From Actinomycetota bacterium (lineage in GTDB: Bacteria; Actinomycetota; Thermoleophilia; Gaiellales; Gaiellaceae): a DNA stretch of 50,149 bases. Every line of letters begins with the position of its first letter. Position 1 is the first letter of the stretch. The stretch lies in the NCBI GenBank assembly GCA_900299235.1, contig OMIZ01000016.1, forward strand, positions 1 through 50,149, read 5' to 3'. A program made the translations under genes and the position numbers. Positions 25,866 through 34,050 of the stretch are shown one piece after another. Below the pieces are notes generated by a model. That model did not search any database, had not been told where the DNA came from, and was given only the letters and a program-made list of their open reading frames with translations.

Positions 25866-27350
25866 CTAATCGGAAGCGGCGGCCTCGCCTGCTCTGATCC
25901 CGAAAACGAGGGCGGGACCGATGGTGCCGCCGGCGCCGGGGTATGCGAGCCCAAAAGGTGACGCCGCGGCGTTGCCCGCTGCGTAGAGGCCGGGGATCGG
26001 GGTTCCGTCGAGTGCGCTGAGGACGCGGCCGTCGGCGTCGGTCTTGGGGCCACCTTTGGTGCCGAGGCAGCCTGGGTGGATTTCGAGGGCGTAGTAGGGG
26101 CCTTCGCCAAGTGCGCCGAGTTCACCGACGAAGCGGTCGTAGGCGTAGTTGCCGCGGCCGAAGACGTTGTCGATGCCTGCGTCGGCGCCGCGATTGAAGG
26201 TGCCGACAGTCTGTTCGAGCGTGGCTGCGTCGATACCAAGTTTCTCGGCGAGTTCGCCGAGGGTGTTGGCTTTGGTGAGCCAGGCTGGGTCGGGGTCGTC
26301 GGGGGTGATGGTGAAGACGCGGTATTCGTTGCGGTAGGTCGCGTCGAAGATGAGCCAGGCAGGGACGTGTCGGAAGGCGTAGCTCGCGGCGTCGAAGTCC
26401 TGCATGGTGCGGCCGAGGTCGTTGTAGTTCTGGGATTCGTCGACGAAGCGGTTGCCGGTGCGGTCGACGATCAGGCAGCCGGGGCGTGCGCGCTCGCCGA
26501 GCATGAGGCGGTACATGGGGCTTGTGTCGATGAGGTCGCCGGGGAGGCTGACTGCTGGGGCCCACCACGCTTCGCTCATTGAGCCGAGTGCTGCGCCTGC
26601 GGCCATGGCGATGCGGAGGCCGTCGCCTTGGTTGGTTGGCACGCCGGTGGGTGCGGTCATCGGGCCGCGGAGGAATGCCTTCACGAGCTGTTCGTCGCGT
26701 TCGAAGCCGCCTGAGGTGATGATCACGGCGTCGGCTTCGGGCAGCGAGGTGATGCGCTGTCCTGTCTTTACCTCGACACCGAGTTCGAAGCAGGCTTCGA
26801 GGAGGCAGGCGATTAGCGCCTGGCCGGCGGTGAAGGTGCCCCGTTCTTTCCTTGCTGCGAGTTCGGCTGGGTCGGCGGTGCCGGCCCAGAGTTCGGCGTA
26901 GGTGATCGTGCCCCAGCGGTTTGGTGCATCGCGGATCAGTGAGCGCACGGCGTCGGGTGCGTCAAATGCGAGTGGCTCGAGCGAGCGGCCGCCTTGTGGT
27001 CGGCCTCCTGGATGCTCGGAGTGGTAGTCGGGGTACGGCAGGGCCGCCCAGCGCAGTGAGGTCTCGTCTTCGAGGCGCTTCGCGACGGGTCCTGAGTCGC
27101 GGACGAATACTTCGACGAGTTCGCGGTCGACGTCACCGAGCTCCAGGCTTCGCATGTACTCGAGGCCTGCCTCGATGGTGTCGTCGGAGAGGTGGTTTGC
27201 GGGCAGCCATGACACGCCGCCCGAGAGGGCGGTGGTGCCACCGACTTTCTCGTGGCTTTCGTACACGGTGACTGATGCGCCGGCCTTGGCTGCGGCCCAT
27301 GCTGCGGCGAGCCCAGCGGTTCCTGCACCGATAACTGCAACCCTTTTCAT
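25866..27350 (-). CDS. FAD-dependent dehydrogenase of the fumarate reductase/3-ketosteroid dehydrogenase (KstD) family
   Basis: 494 aa. FAD-binding N-terminus VAVIGAGTAGLAAAWAA, then GGTTALSGGVSWLPAN (the typical S-GG--W block of KstD-like proteins), PTNQGDGLRIAMAAGAALG and a C-terminal GLYAAGNAAASPFGLAYPGAGGTIGPALVFG. KstD enzymes introduce a C=C bond in ring A of 3-ketosteroids; relatives act on other ketones and enoates. The ATG overlaps the upstream OYE-type gene by 4 bp. It is the last gene of the operon 35442-25866. The substrate is not proven by sequence. Confidence 0.85.
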   Translation of the reverse strand: MKRVAVIGAGTAGLAAAWAAAKAGASVTVYESHEKVGGTTALSGGVSWLPANHLSDDTIEAGLEYMRSLELGDVDRELVEVFVRDSGPVAKRLEDETSLRWAALPYPDYHSEHPGGRPQGGRSLEPLAFDAPDAVRSLIRDAPNRWGTITYAELWAGTADPAELAARKERGTFTAGQALIACLLEACFELGVEVKTGQRITSLPEADAVIITSGGFERDEQLVKAFLRGPMTAPTGVPTNQGDGLRIAMAAGAALGSMSEAWWAPAVSLPGDLIDTSPMYRLMLGERARPGCLIVDRTGNRFVDESQNYNDLGRTMQDFDAASYAFRHVPAWLIFDATYRNEYRVFTITPDDPDPAWLTKANTLGELAEKLGIDAATLEQTVGTFNRGADAGIDNVFGRGNYAYDRFVGELGALGEGPYYALEIHPGCLGTKGGPKTDADGRVLSALDGTPIPGLYAAGNAAASPFGLAYPGAGGTIGPALVFGIRAGEAAASD

Positions 27351-29275
27351 GCTGCCCTCCCGGCGTCGTCGCCTTCTCTGAATGCGTGCATGGCTGTGCG
27401 GGGCGCGTTTGCGTCACCGATCACGATGAGCTGAGCGCCAGATCGCTCGGCCGCCCCTGCCAGCGAGGTGTCGCTGCGACCGTGGACGCTGGCGACGATT
27501 GCGGTGAAGGGTCGTTCGCGTACTTCCTTGGTGTAGACGTTGCGCGTCACGGCGAGGCCGCCAGCGATCCCGGCGAAGGCTGTGCTCGACTCCATCTCAA
27601 CGCCGAGTTCGACGTAGCGTCCGATCACATCGGCGAGGTGCGTGAAGCCGAGGTTCTGGCCGACGTTCAGGTACGGGGTCGCGATTGTGAGTTTGGCGCC
27701 GTTTCGCGCGATGTGCTCGGCGGTGAGGGCTGCTTCGCTGTCGGCTTTGAGATCGACGAAGAGCACTGCGCCGGTGAAGGTGGGCTGCGCTAGCGCTTCG
27801 TCGATTGAGAGCACGGGGATGCTGCCGTCGCTCTCGACACCAAGGCGGTCGGGCGCGGGCCTCGCCCCGGTCGCGAGCACGACGACGTCGGCTGACGCGA
27901 GCTCTGGCTCCCCCGCCTCAACTCCGACGTTGACCGTTACCCCGAGTGACGCGAGTTCACCTTCAAGCCATTCGATTGAGCGGTAGAGCTCGGCTGCATC
28001 GCCGAGGCCACGCACCCAGCGAAGGCGGCCGCCGAGCTCCTGCTCACGCTCGTACAGCGTCACGGTGTGGCCGCGTCGCGCAGCGATCTCGGCTGCCTTC
28101 AGCCCGGCAGGCCCACCGCCGACCACGACGACGTGCTTCGGGGTGGTCGTCGGCGTCGGCTCTCCCTGCGTTTCGCGCCCAACGTCTGGGTTGTGGAAGC
28201 AGGTGATCGGCAGGCCAGCGACCATCCGGTCGACGCAGCCCTGGTTCGCACCCACGCAGTGGCGGATGTGCACGCCGCGTGAGGTCTTCTCGACGAGGTC
28301 AGGGTCGGCGATCAGCCCGCGTGTCATTGCGACGAGGTCGCAGTCGCCGTTCGCGATCGCGGCCTCGGCCTGGACGGGATCGTTTACACGGCTTGCGGCG
28401 ATGATGGGCACCTGCTGCTCGATCTCGTCACGCAGCTTGTGCGCGAGGGGCAAGAACTCGCCGAGCCGGTGGCGGAAGTTGCCGATCGTGCGCGCGTAAT
28501 GGCCGGTACGGGAGCCCTCGGATTGATTGACGTAGTCGAGCCCACCCGTGCCAACGAACGTCTTTGCGACATGCCGTAGGCCTGCCTGACCGAGCCCACC
28601 TCGTTCCGGGTTGAGGAAGTCGTCGGTTGAGATCCGTAGGCCGACGACGGGCTCGCGCCCGATGCGCGCACGGACACGCTCGATTAGCGCCTTCCCGAAT
28701 GCGAACTGGTCGCCCCATTCGTCATCGCGCCGGTTGCCCCAGGGGCTAAACGACTGCTGGAGGAGGTAGCCGTGCGTTCCATGCAGCTCCACTCCGTCGA
28801 TTCCCGACTCGATCGCGATCGCCGCGGTGGCCGCGAATGCGTCGAGTACCTCTTCAATCTCGACGCCTGTCATCTTGTGGGCACCCTCGCCTTCGGCCGT
28901 GACGAGGTCGTCGAACGCCCAAATGGGCTGGAACGCAGTTCGCCCGTTTGAGGTGAACTGACCGCCGAAGTGGATCAGCTGTTGAAAGACCTTGCCGCCG
29001 TGCCGGTGGATGCGGTCGGCCATTGAGGTGAGCTTGCGGCGGAGGTCATCGGGCTCGTACGGAAAGTGCCCGAGCGCGTGACTTGATGGATGGACGTGAA
29101 CGGGCTGAAGGATGATCAGCCCCGCCCCGCCCTTGGCGCGCCGCTCCTGGTAGGCCTCGTACCGCTCACCGTCGATGCCCGGGCGGTAGTACTCGAGAAA
29201 CGAGCCGTGCGCCGTTGAAACGACGCGGTTGCGAACCTCGATCGAGCCGATCTGGACAGGGCTCAAGAGCTGCAT
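27347..29275 (-). CDS. OYE-type NADH:flavin oxidoreductase / dienoyl-CoA reductase-like (copy 2)
   Basis: 642 aa. TIM barrel with RNRVVSTAHGSFLEYY, VELHGTHGYLLQQSFSPWGNRR and MTRGLIADPDLV. Then the Fe-S region HCVGANQGCVDR plus a Cys 13 residues later, in which the second Cys of the usual CxxC is Ala. The C-terminal FAD/NAD domain follows (VVVVGGGPAGLKAAE). A strong TAAGGAGGT ribosome site precedes ATG 29275 and overlaps the stop of the upstream gene. Whether the cluster still binds with three classical ligands plus another residue is unclear; similar CxGAN variants exist in this family. Paralogue of 10061-11983. Confidence 0.87.
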   Translation of the reverse strand: MQLLSPVQIGSIEVRNRVVSTAHGSFLEYYRPGIDGERYEAYQERRAKGGAGLIILQPVHVHPSSHALGHFPYEPDDLRRKLTSMADRIHRHGGKVFQQLIHFGGQFTSNGRTAFQPIWAFDDLVTAEGEGAHKMTGVEIEEVLDAFAATAAIAIESGIDGVELHGTHGYLLQQSFSPWGNRRDDEWGDQFAFGKALIERVRARIGREPVVGLRISTDDFLNPERGGLGQAGLRHVAKTFVGTGGLDYVNQSEGSRTGHYARTIGNFRHRLGEFLPLAHKLRDEIEQQVPIIAASRVNDPVQAEAAIANGDCDLVAMTRGLIADPDLVEKTSRGVHIRHCVGANQGCVDRMVAGLPITCFHNPDVGRETQGEPTPTTTPKHVVVVGGGPAGLKAAEIAARRGHTVTLYEREQELGGRLRWVRGLGDAAELYRSIEWLEGELASLGVTVNVGVEAGEPELASADVVVLATGARPAPDRLGVESDGSIPVLSIDEALAQPTFTGAVLFVDLKADSEAALTAEHIARNGAKLTIATPYLNVGQNLGFTHLADVIGRYVELGVEMESSTAFAGIAGGLAVTRNVYTKEVRERPFTAIVASVHGRSDTSLAGAAERSGAQLIVIGDANAPRTAMHAFREGDDAGRAA

Positions 29276-29284
29276 GCGACCTCC

Positions 29285-30481
29285 TTACGACACGCGAAGG
29301 AGCGGCCCAGGGCGGCCGCAGGAACAGGGCGCGTTTGAGAGCGATCCTCGGGCGCCGGGAGCGAACCGCAGAAGTGGAGCGCCGCGACGGCCGAGCGGGG
29401 TGACGAGGATCTCTCCCTCGACACCTGGTGCGACAGGGGTGCCGTTTACATCGACAACTTCAACGAGGTGGCGCTCGAACACGTGCAGCTCACGCGAACC
29501 AGCAGCGCACGCCGCCGCAACAGCGCCCGTGGCGGGTGTTCCCCAGAGCGCAGCGTGTGGCCAGCCGCCCGCATCGTGTGTCGTCCCAACGACGAGTCGT
29601 ACCGAGCTGAGATCGGCGCCGGTCGCCTCAGCCTGCGCGCGAAAGCTTGCGACGTCGGCGTGCGCGGGCGCAAAGAGCACCGTTGCCTTGCCTTCAGCTG
29701 CCGCCGCGACCGGGTCGGCACCACCCGGAACGATCATTGTTGCCCGCAGGTGCGTCGCCGCGGCGGCGAGACCACGCTGCGAGGCGAGCGCGAGGATGCG
29801 ATCGCTTGCGGTCACTCCGGCTGTCGCTAGCGCCTTGGCAAGCGTCTCGTCGTTCTCTGCGATGTCAGTTGGAGTGAGCGGCAACGTGTAGCCGCCGAGG
29901 GTGATCTCCTGCGCAACCTGCTTGGCGTCAACAACCCCGAGCTCCGCGCCGACAAGCTCGGCTGCTCGCGTTGGCGGGACGGTGGTGATGTCGGCGGCGA
30001 CGTCTTCGGGCCCAACACCTGCTGCTGCGAGCCGGTCACGGTAGAACGGGCTTCGCTTGGCGGCGTGACGAACGAGCGTCTTCAGACGAGCCGCCGGAGC
30101 ACCCGGCCGCGTCGCGGCCTTTCGCACAGCATCGATGTCGTACCAGGTGGTGAGCCGGCAGATCATCCCGTCTCGCATCGTGAAGACGTCAACCGCCTCG
30201 AACTCGACCGGCACCCCTTCGTGGGTCTCGCCCGTGAAGTGGATCTCGACCGTCACGATGTCGCCGGCCACGTGGATCGCGTACGGATCGTCGTAGTGCA
30301 CCGGATAGGGCACGAGTACCGTCGAGTAGTAGGTGAGCACGTCCTCTTTGCCTGACCGCGGCCGTGCGCCTACACCGATCAGCTCGGCATCCTCGGTCCA
30401 GATGCCGTTGAAGTCGTCCCAGTTTTCGTTGTTCAGGCCGTCGAAGTACCGGCGAATCGCTTCCGGGACTTCGCCGGCCAT
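29285..30481 (-). CDS. SnoaL-like domain fused to a truncated PaaK-like adenylation domain
   Basis: 398 aa. Residues 1-~125 form a SnoaL/NTF2-like cone domain (EAIRRYFDGLNNENWDDFNGIWTEDAEL, then FEAVDVFTMRDGMICRLTTWYDID). From about 135 the chain follows phenylacetate-CoA ligase (PaaK): LVRHAAKRSPFYRDRLAAAGVGPEDV, and near the end FERHLVEVVDVNGTPVAPGVEGEILVTPL with LLRFAPGARGSLSNAPCSCGRPGP. The PaaK ATP-binding SSGTTGKPT loop is absent: EITLGGYTLPLT takes its place. The C-terminal PaaK lid is missing too. It is probably not an active ligase and may be an acyl-binding or scaffolding protein. The ATG directly follows the LLM stop with no gap. Confidence 0.7.
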   Translation of the reverse strand: MAGEVPEAIRRYFDGLNNENWDDFNGIWTEDAELIGVGARPRSGKEDVLTYYSTVLVPYPVHYDDPYAIHVAGDIVTVEIHFTGETHEGVPVEFEAVDVFTMRDGMICRLTTWYDIDAVRKAATRPGAPAARLKTLVRHAAKRSPFYRDRLAAAGVGPEDVAADITTVPPTRAAELVGAELGVVDAKQVAQEITLGGYTLPLTPTDIAENDETLAKALATAGVTASDRILALASQRGLAAAATHLRATMIVPGGADPVAAAAEGKATVLFAPAHADVASFRAQAEATGADLSSVRLVVGTTHDAGGWPHAALWGTPATGAVAAACAAGSRELHVFERHLVEVVDVNGTPVAPGVEGEILVTPLGRRGAPLLRFAPGARGSLSNAPCSCGRPGPLLRVS

Positions 30482-31597
30482 CTACAGGCTCCGCAGCCGC
30501 TCGCGGATCTCGTTCAGGGCGCGGAACGAGAAGCCGGCAAGTGACGGATCACCGAACGCGGTGATGTTCCAGAGGATCGGATGTCGCAGGCCCGCCCGGT
30601 GGAACTCCGCCATCTCGTCGACGATCTGGTCGACCGTGCCGCAGAAGGCGTAGTAGTCGAGCGTCCGGGGCGGGATCGCCTCGGCGATCCGCAGACCCTC
30701 CTCACGATTGACCCGCGTTGGCAGGAAGTCGTGGAAGCCCGAGCCGGCGCTACCGAGCGGCGGCTCGATGCCAAGCTTCTGGAACGTCTCCGATGGCAGG
30801 AGCACGCAGAGCAGACGCACGAGCGGATGCTGCTTGAGCCGCTCCACCGTCTCTTCGTCGGGGCCAACGAGCACGTACGCGAGCATGCCCGGTGTGACGC
30901 TGTCTTCCGCGCGACCCGCATCAACCGACGCGCTCTTGATGGTGTTGAGCGCGTTCGCGTACTCGGCAGCTTCCATCTTGGTTGGCAGCCAGCCATCGCC
31001 CTTGCGGCCCGTGATGCCAAGCATGCGCGGCTTGTGCGCGGCGATCCAGATCGGCGGGCCACCCGGCGTGTAGGGCTGCAGGCCGAGGACGGCGTCCTTC
31101 AGTTGGTAGAACTCGCCGTCGAAATCGACCGCCCCTTCGGCGCCCCAGAGCAGGCGGATCACATCGAGCGCCTCGTCGAGGTGGCCGACCGGCTTGTCCC
31201 ACGACATGCCGTACGGCGTGACGTTCAGCTGCTCACCGCTGCCGAGACCGAGGATCGAGCGGCCACGAGTGACGTGGTCGATCGTCAGCGCAGTCTGTGC
31301 GAGAACAGCTGGATGATGGGTGATTACGTCGGTGACGACGACACCGACCTTGATTTTTTCGGTCTGCGCGCCAACCACCGGCATCATCACCAGCGGGTCG
31401 AAATAGGTGTGCGGGTTTGGCTGGAACTTCGCGAGCGGCGTGATGTCCTCCGTCCACACCGACTCGGGGTGCCAGCCCATCAGGTGGCTTGGCCACCAGA
31501 TCGAGTCGTAACCGTCTGCCTCGGCCCGCTTGGCGAGCTCGACCGCCTTGTCAGCGGGCGGCATGATCGTTCCGGGTGCGCCGAACTCGATCTCCAT
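30482..31597 (-). CDS. LLM-class (F420/flavin-dependent) oxidoreductase (copy 2)
   Basis: 371 aa from ATG 31597, overlapping the IpdB-like stop (TAATG). Luciferase-like barrel: EIEFGAPGTIMPPADK, DGYDSIWWPSHLMGWHPESVW, HPAVLAQTALTIDHVTRGRSILGLGSGE and GGPPIWIAAHKPRMLGITGRKGDGWLP. The GLGSGE and IWIAAHKPRML blocks are characteristic of F420-dependent reductases and dehydrogenases. It is longer and only distantly similar to the copy at 11980. In this operon it follows the CoA-transferase-fold pair exactly as in the first operon. Confidence 0.86.
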   Translation of the reverse strand: MEIEFGAPGTIMPPADKAVELAKRAEADGYDSIWWPSHLMGWHPESVWTEDITPLAKFQPNPHTYFDPLVMMPVVGAQTEKIKVGVVVTDVITHHPAVLAQTALTIDHVTRGRSILGLGSGEQLNVTPYGMSWDKPVGHLDEALDVIRLLWGAEGAVDFDGEFYQLKDAVLGLQPYTPGGPPIWIAAHKPRMLGITGRKGDGWLPTKMEAAEYANALNTIKSASVDAGRAEDSVTPGMLAYVLVGPDEETVERLKQHPLVRLLCVLLPSETFQKLGIEPPLGSAGSGFHDFLPTRVNREEGLRIAEAIPPRTLDYYAFCGTVDQIVDEMAEFHRAGLRHPILWNITAFGDPSLAGFSFRALNEIRERLRSL

Positions 31598-32397
31598 TAC
31601 TTCACACCTGCCTCTCGCTTGCACATTCCGTCGGGATCAATGACCTCGCGAAGCAGGCGCACCTGCTCGGCCGTTGGCTTCGGTGTCTCCTCGACGCTGG
31701 AGGGGACGAGCAGCTCGAAGCCAGTCGCCTCCTGCACCTGCTCGACGGTCACGCCCGGGTGCACCGAGCGCAGGCGCATCCGCTTTGAGTCGGGAGCGAA
31801 GTCGAGAACAGCCAGGTTCGTCACGACGAGCTTCGGGCCGCCGGTGAGGCCGAGCTTGTCGCGCTCGTCGCCACCACCGAGGTAGCCCGGGCATGAGACG
31901 AAGTCGACCTTCTCCACGAGCGAACGCGGGTTGTGGTTCGTGTTCCAGTACAGGAGGTTCTTCCCGAGCGCCCCCATGTCGGCGAGGCCGGCCGTCCCCG
32001 GCAGACGCACCTTCGGGCGGTGGTAGTCGTCACCGATCACCGAGTTGTTGGCGTTGCCGTACTGGTCAAGCTGCGCGGCGCCGACGCAGAACGTGTGCAG
32101 GTGGCGGCCGCTCTGGGCGTAATGCCAGAAGTCGCCGTACTGCTCGAGGTACATCACTGAGTCGCGCCAGAGAGGTGCTTCAAGCGTCGAGGCTGGCACC
32201 CGATCGGGGCGCGGATCGACACCGGCGGCACCTGCGAGCCATACGAGCTCGGGTGCGTGAGTGCGCAGCGCAAGCATGATCGCCGCGACAGGGATGAACG
32301 ACGCCATGCCGTTGCACACCTCGTCGCCGTCCTTGAACTGGGCGGCGAGCGTGGCGCACATCAGCTCGTCAATGGTGTATTCGCCGTAGTCAGCCAT
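31597..32397 (-). CDS. IpdB-like CoA-transferase-fold beta subunit (copy 2)
   Basis: 266 aa from ATG 32397, overlapping the alpha-subunit stop (TAATG). YTIDELMCATLAAQF, THAPELVWLAGAAG, GAAQLDQYGNANNSVIG, VRLPGTAGLADMG and HPGVTVEQVQEATGFELL are shared with the first copy, so the two are clear paralogues. Gly-Asn-x-Asn-Asn and LPG-xG-ADMG blocks are conserved in IpdB. The 310-aa track ORF extends out of frame into the alpha gene and is rejected. Confidence 0.86.
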   Translation of the reverse strand: MADYGEYTIDELMCATLAAQFKDGDEVCNGMASFIPVAAIMLALRTHAPELVWLAGAAGVDPRPDRVPASTLEAPLWRDSVMYLEQYGDFWHYAQSGRHLHTFCVGAAQLDQYGNANNSVIGDDYHRPKVRLPGTAGLADMGALGKNLLYWNTNHNPRSLVEKVDFVSCPGYLGGGDERDKLGLTGGPKLVVTNLAVLDFAPDSKRMRLRSVHPGVTVEQVQEATGFELLVPSSVEETPKPTAEQVRLLREVIDPDGMCKREAGVK

Positions 32398-33269
32398 TAG
32401 CGCGTCAACTCCAGAATCCGCTCGGCGCCACCAACGGCGGCGAGGTAGTCGGCCTGCGTCGCGGGCGCATAGACGTACTTCTGCAGGAACGCCTGCGTTG
32501 CCTCGTCGTCGCGCGCGACCTTGATCCACTCAAGGTGGAAGGCCGTGTCGTAGGTGTAGTTCGGGAAGAACGACGTCGGATGGGCGCCGTAGGGAACCTC
32601 GACAACCGCGTCGACGGCGAAACCCGGCAGCACCGTGCGGTCGGGATTGCGCCGCAGCACTTCGGTGTCGACGATCTCCTCGGCGGTGACGATGACCTTC
32701 TTCGAAGCCTTCGGGAAGATCCCGAGGTCGGGCCACTTGATCGTCGGATCCATCTGCACGTTCCCGCGCGCATCTGCCCGATGGGCGTGGATGAACGCGA
32801 CGTCCGGGACGAGCGCGCGACAGGCGACAACGGTCTCACCCGTGAACGGATCCTGGATCAGCGTCAGGTTGTCGTTGATGTCGACAAGGTCAGAGCCGAG
32901 CATGCCGCGAGTCGGCAGGAATGGCAGGTTGCGCGCACCGGCACCGAGCCGCGCGTTGAGCGCTGTCTCGGACAGCTCCTCGACACGCACCCGACCACCC
33001 TCGACAGCCTTGCGGTACTGGTTGCAGAGGCCGAACTGCTCCATCGACACCGCGGCACCGATGAACCGGTCGATCACGCCTGCGGCTGCAAGCCAGTCGA
33101 CGGCCATGCCGCCCACGAGACAGACGAGCCCGAGGTTCCGCTTCTCTTGGCGGATCAGCTCGCGGACGAGCGCCATTGGCGCTGCCTGCGTCGCCATGTT
33201 TTGGAGGGCGACGATCTCCCCGTCGGAAACGAGTCCGACCGCCTCCTCGATGGTCATGACCTTGTTCAT
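32397..33269 (-). CDS. IpdA-like CoA-transferase-fold alpha subunit (copy 2)
   Basis: 290 aa from ATG 33269; the ATGA overlap with the SDR stop decides the start. The track ORF begins far upstream out of context. Segments: QNMATQAAPMALVRELI, FIGAAVSMEQFGLCNQYR, RVEELSETALNARLGAGARNLPFLP and VDAVVEVPYGAHPTSFF. The Glu in the LSE segment aligns with the proposed catalytic Glu of IpdA. It pairs with the following beta subunit. Confidence 0.86.
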   Translation of the reverse strand: MNKVMTIEEAVGLVSDGEIVALQNMATQAAPMALVRELIRQEKRNLGLVCLVGGMAVDWLAAAGVIDRFIGAAVSMEQFGLCNQYRKAVEGGRVRVEELSETALNARLGAGARNLPFLPTRGMLGSDLVDINDNLTLIQDPFTGETVVACRALVPDVAFIHAHRADARGNVQMDPTIKWPDLGIFPKASKKVIVTAEEIVDTEVLRRNPDRTVLPGFAVDAVVEVPYGAHPTSFFPNYTYDTAFHLEWIKVARDDEATQAFLQKYVYAPATQADYLAAVGGAERILELTR

Positions 33270-34048
33270 GAGAGTTGCACGATCTCCATTCCACCGTGGA
33301 TTTCGAGGATCTGGCCTGTGATGTAGTCCGAGTCTGCCGAGGCAAGGAACGCCACAGATGCGGCGACGTCGTCCGGCTGGCCTGGCCGTCCGATCGGCAC
33401 CATCGCGTCGATCTTCGCAACGACCTCGCCGGGAATCCCGAGCACGTCTCCCTCGCCACGGGCGGAGGTCAGACGTGTGCCCTGGATGTAGCCCGGAGCG
33501 ACCGCGTTCACATTGATCTTCTGGTGCGCCCATTCGCGGGCAAGCGCCTTCGTGAGGCCGATCACGCCGCCCTTGGCCGCGCTGTAGTTCACGTTCCCGG
33601 CGACGCCATAGATGCCGTTGATCGACGCCATGTTGACGACCTTGCGGTTGTACGGAGCATCCTTCTGGCGCAATAGCCGTGCCGCGGAGCGGCAGAGGTA
33701 GAAGGTGCCCTTGAGGCTGACGTCGAGGACGAGATCCCACTCGTCGTCGGTCATCCGATGCAGCATCGCGTCGCGGGTGATGCCCGCGTTGTTCACGAGG
33801 ATGTCGAGCTTGCCGAACTCTCGCTCGGCTGTCGCAACGAGCTCGTCGCACGCTGCGACCTCGGCAACGCTGCCGACGCACACGACCGACCCGGGGATTC
33901 CAGCAGACGCCTCGCGGGCGACGTCGGCGTCGACGTCGTTGACGACGACCGACGCGCCCTCAGCGGCAAGCCGCTCGGCGATTGATTTGCCGATGCCCCG
34001 GCCGGAGCCGGTGACGATCGCGACCTTTCCTTCGAGCGTTCCTCCCAT
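33266..34048 (-). CDS. Short-chain dehydrogenase/reductase (FabG/3-hydroxyacyl-CoA dehydrogenase-like)
   Basis: 260 aa from ATG 34048; the TTG at 34063 lies inside the preceding gene. NAD(P) motif TGSGRGIG, NNAG, catalytic Ser in MASINGIYG, YSAAK (Tyr-xxx-Lys), and a C-terminal YITGQILEIHGGMEIVQL. Asp at the end of beta-2 (VVVNDVDAD) suggests NAD preference. Its paralogue at 46299 shares the ADSDYITGQ-EHGG-E ending, so both may act on related hydroxy-CoA intermediates. It is second in the operon, 3 bp after the flavoprotein stop. Confidence 0.9.
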   Translation of the reverse strand: MGGTLEGKVAIVTGSGRGIGKSIAERLAAEGASVVVNDVDADVAREASAGIPGSVVCVGSVAEVAACDELVATAEREFGKLDILVNNAGITRDAMLHRMTDDEWDLVLDVSLKGTFYLCRSAARLLRQKDAPYNRKVVNMASINGIYGVAGNVNYSAAKGGVIGLTKALAREWAHQKINVNAVAPGYIQGTRLTSARGEGDVLGIPGEVVAKIDAMVPIGRPGQPDDVAASVAFLASADSDYITGQILEIHGGMEIVQLS

Positions 34049-34050
34049 CG

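Noticed and set aside
32397-33881. 494-aa version of the IpdA-like gene
   Set aside because: The first part overlaps the SDR gene in another frame; ATG 33269 overlaps the SDR stop by 4 bp and matches IpdA starts.
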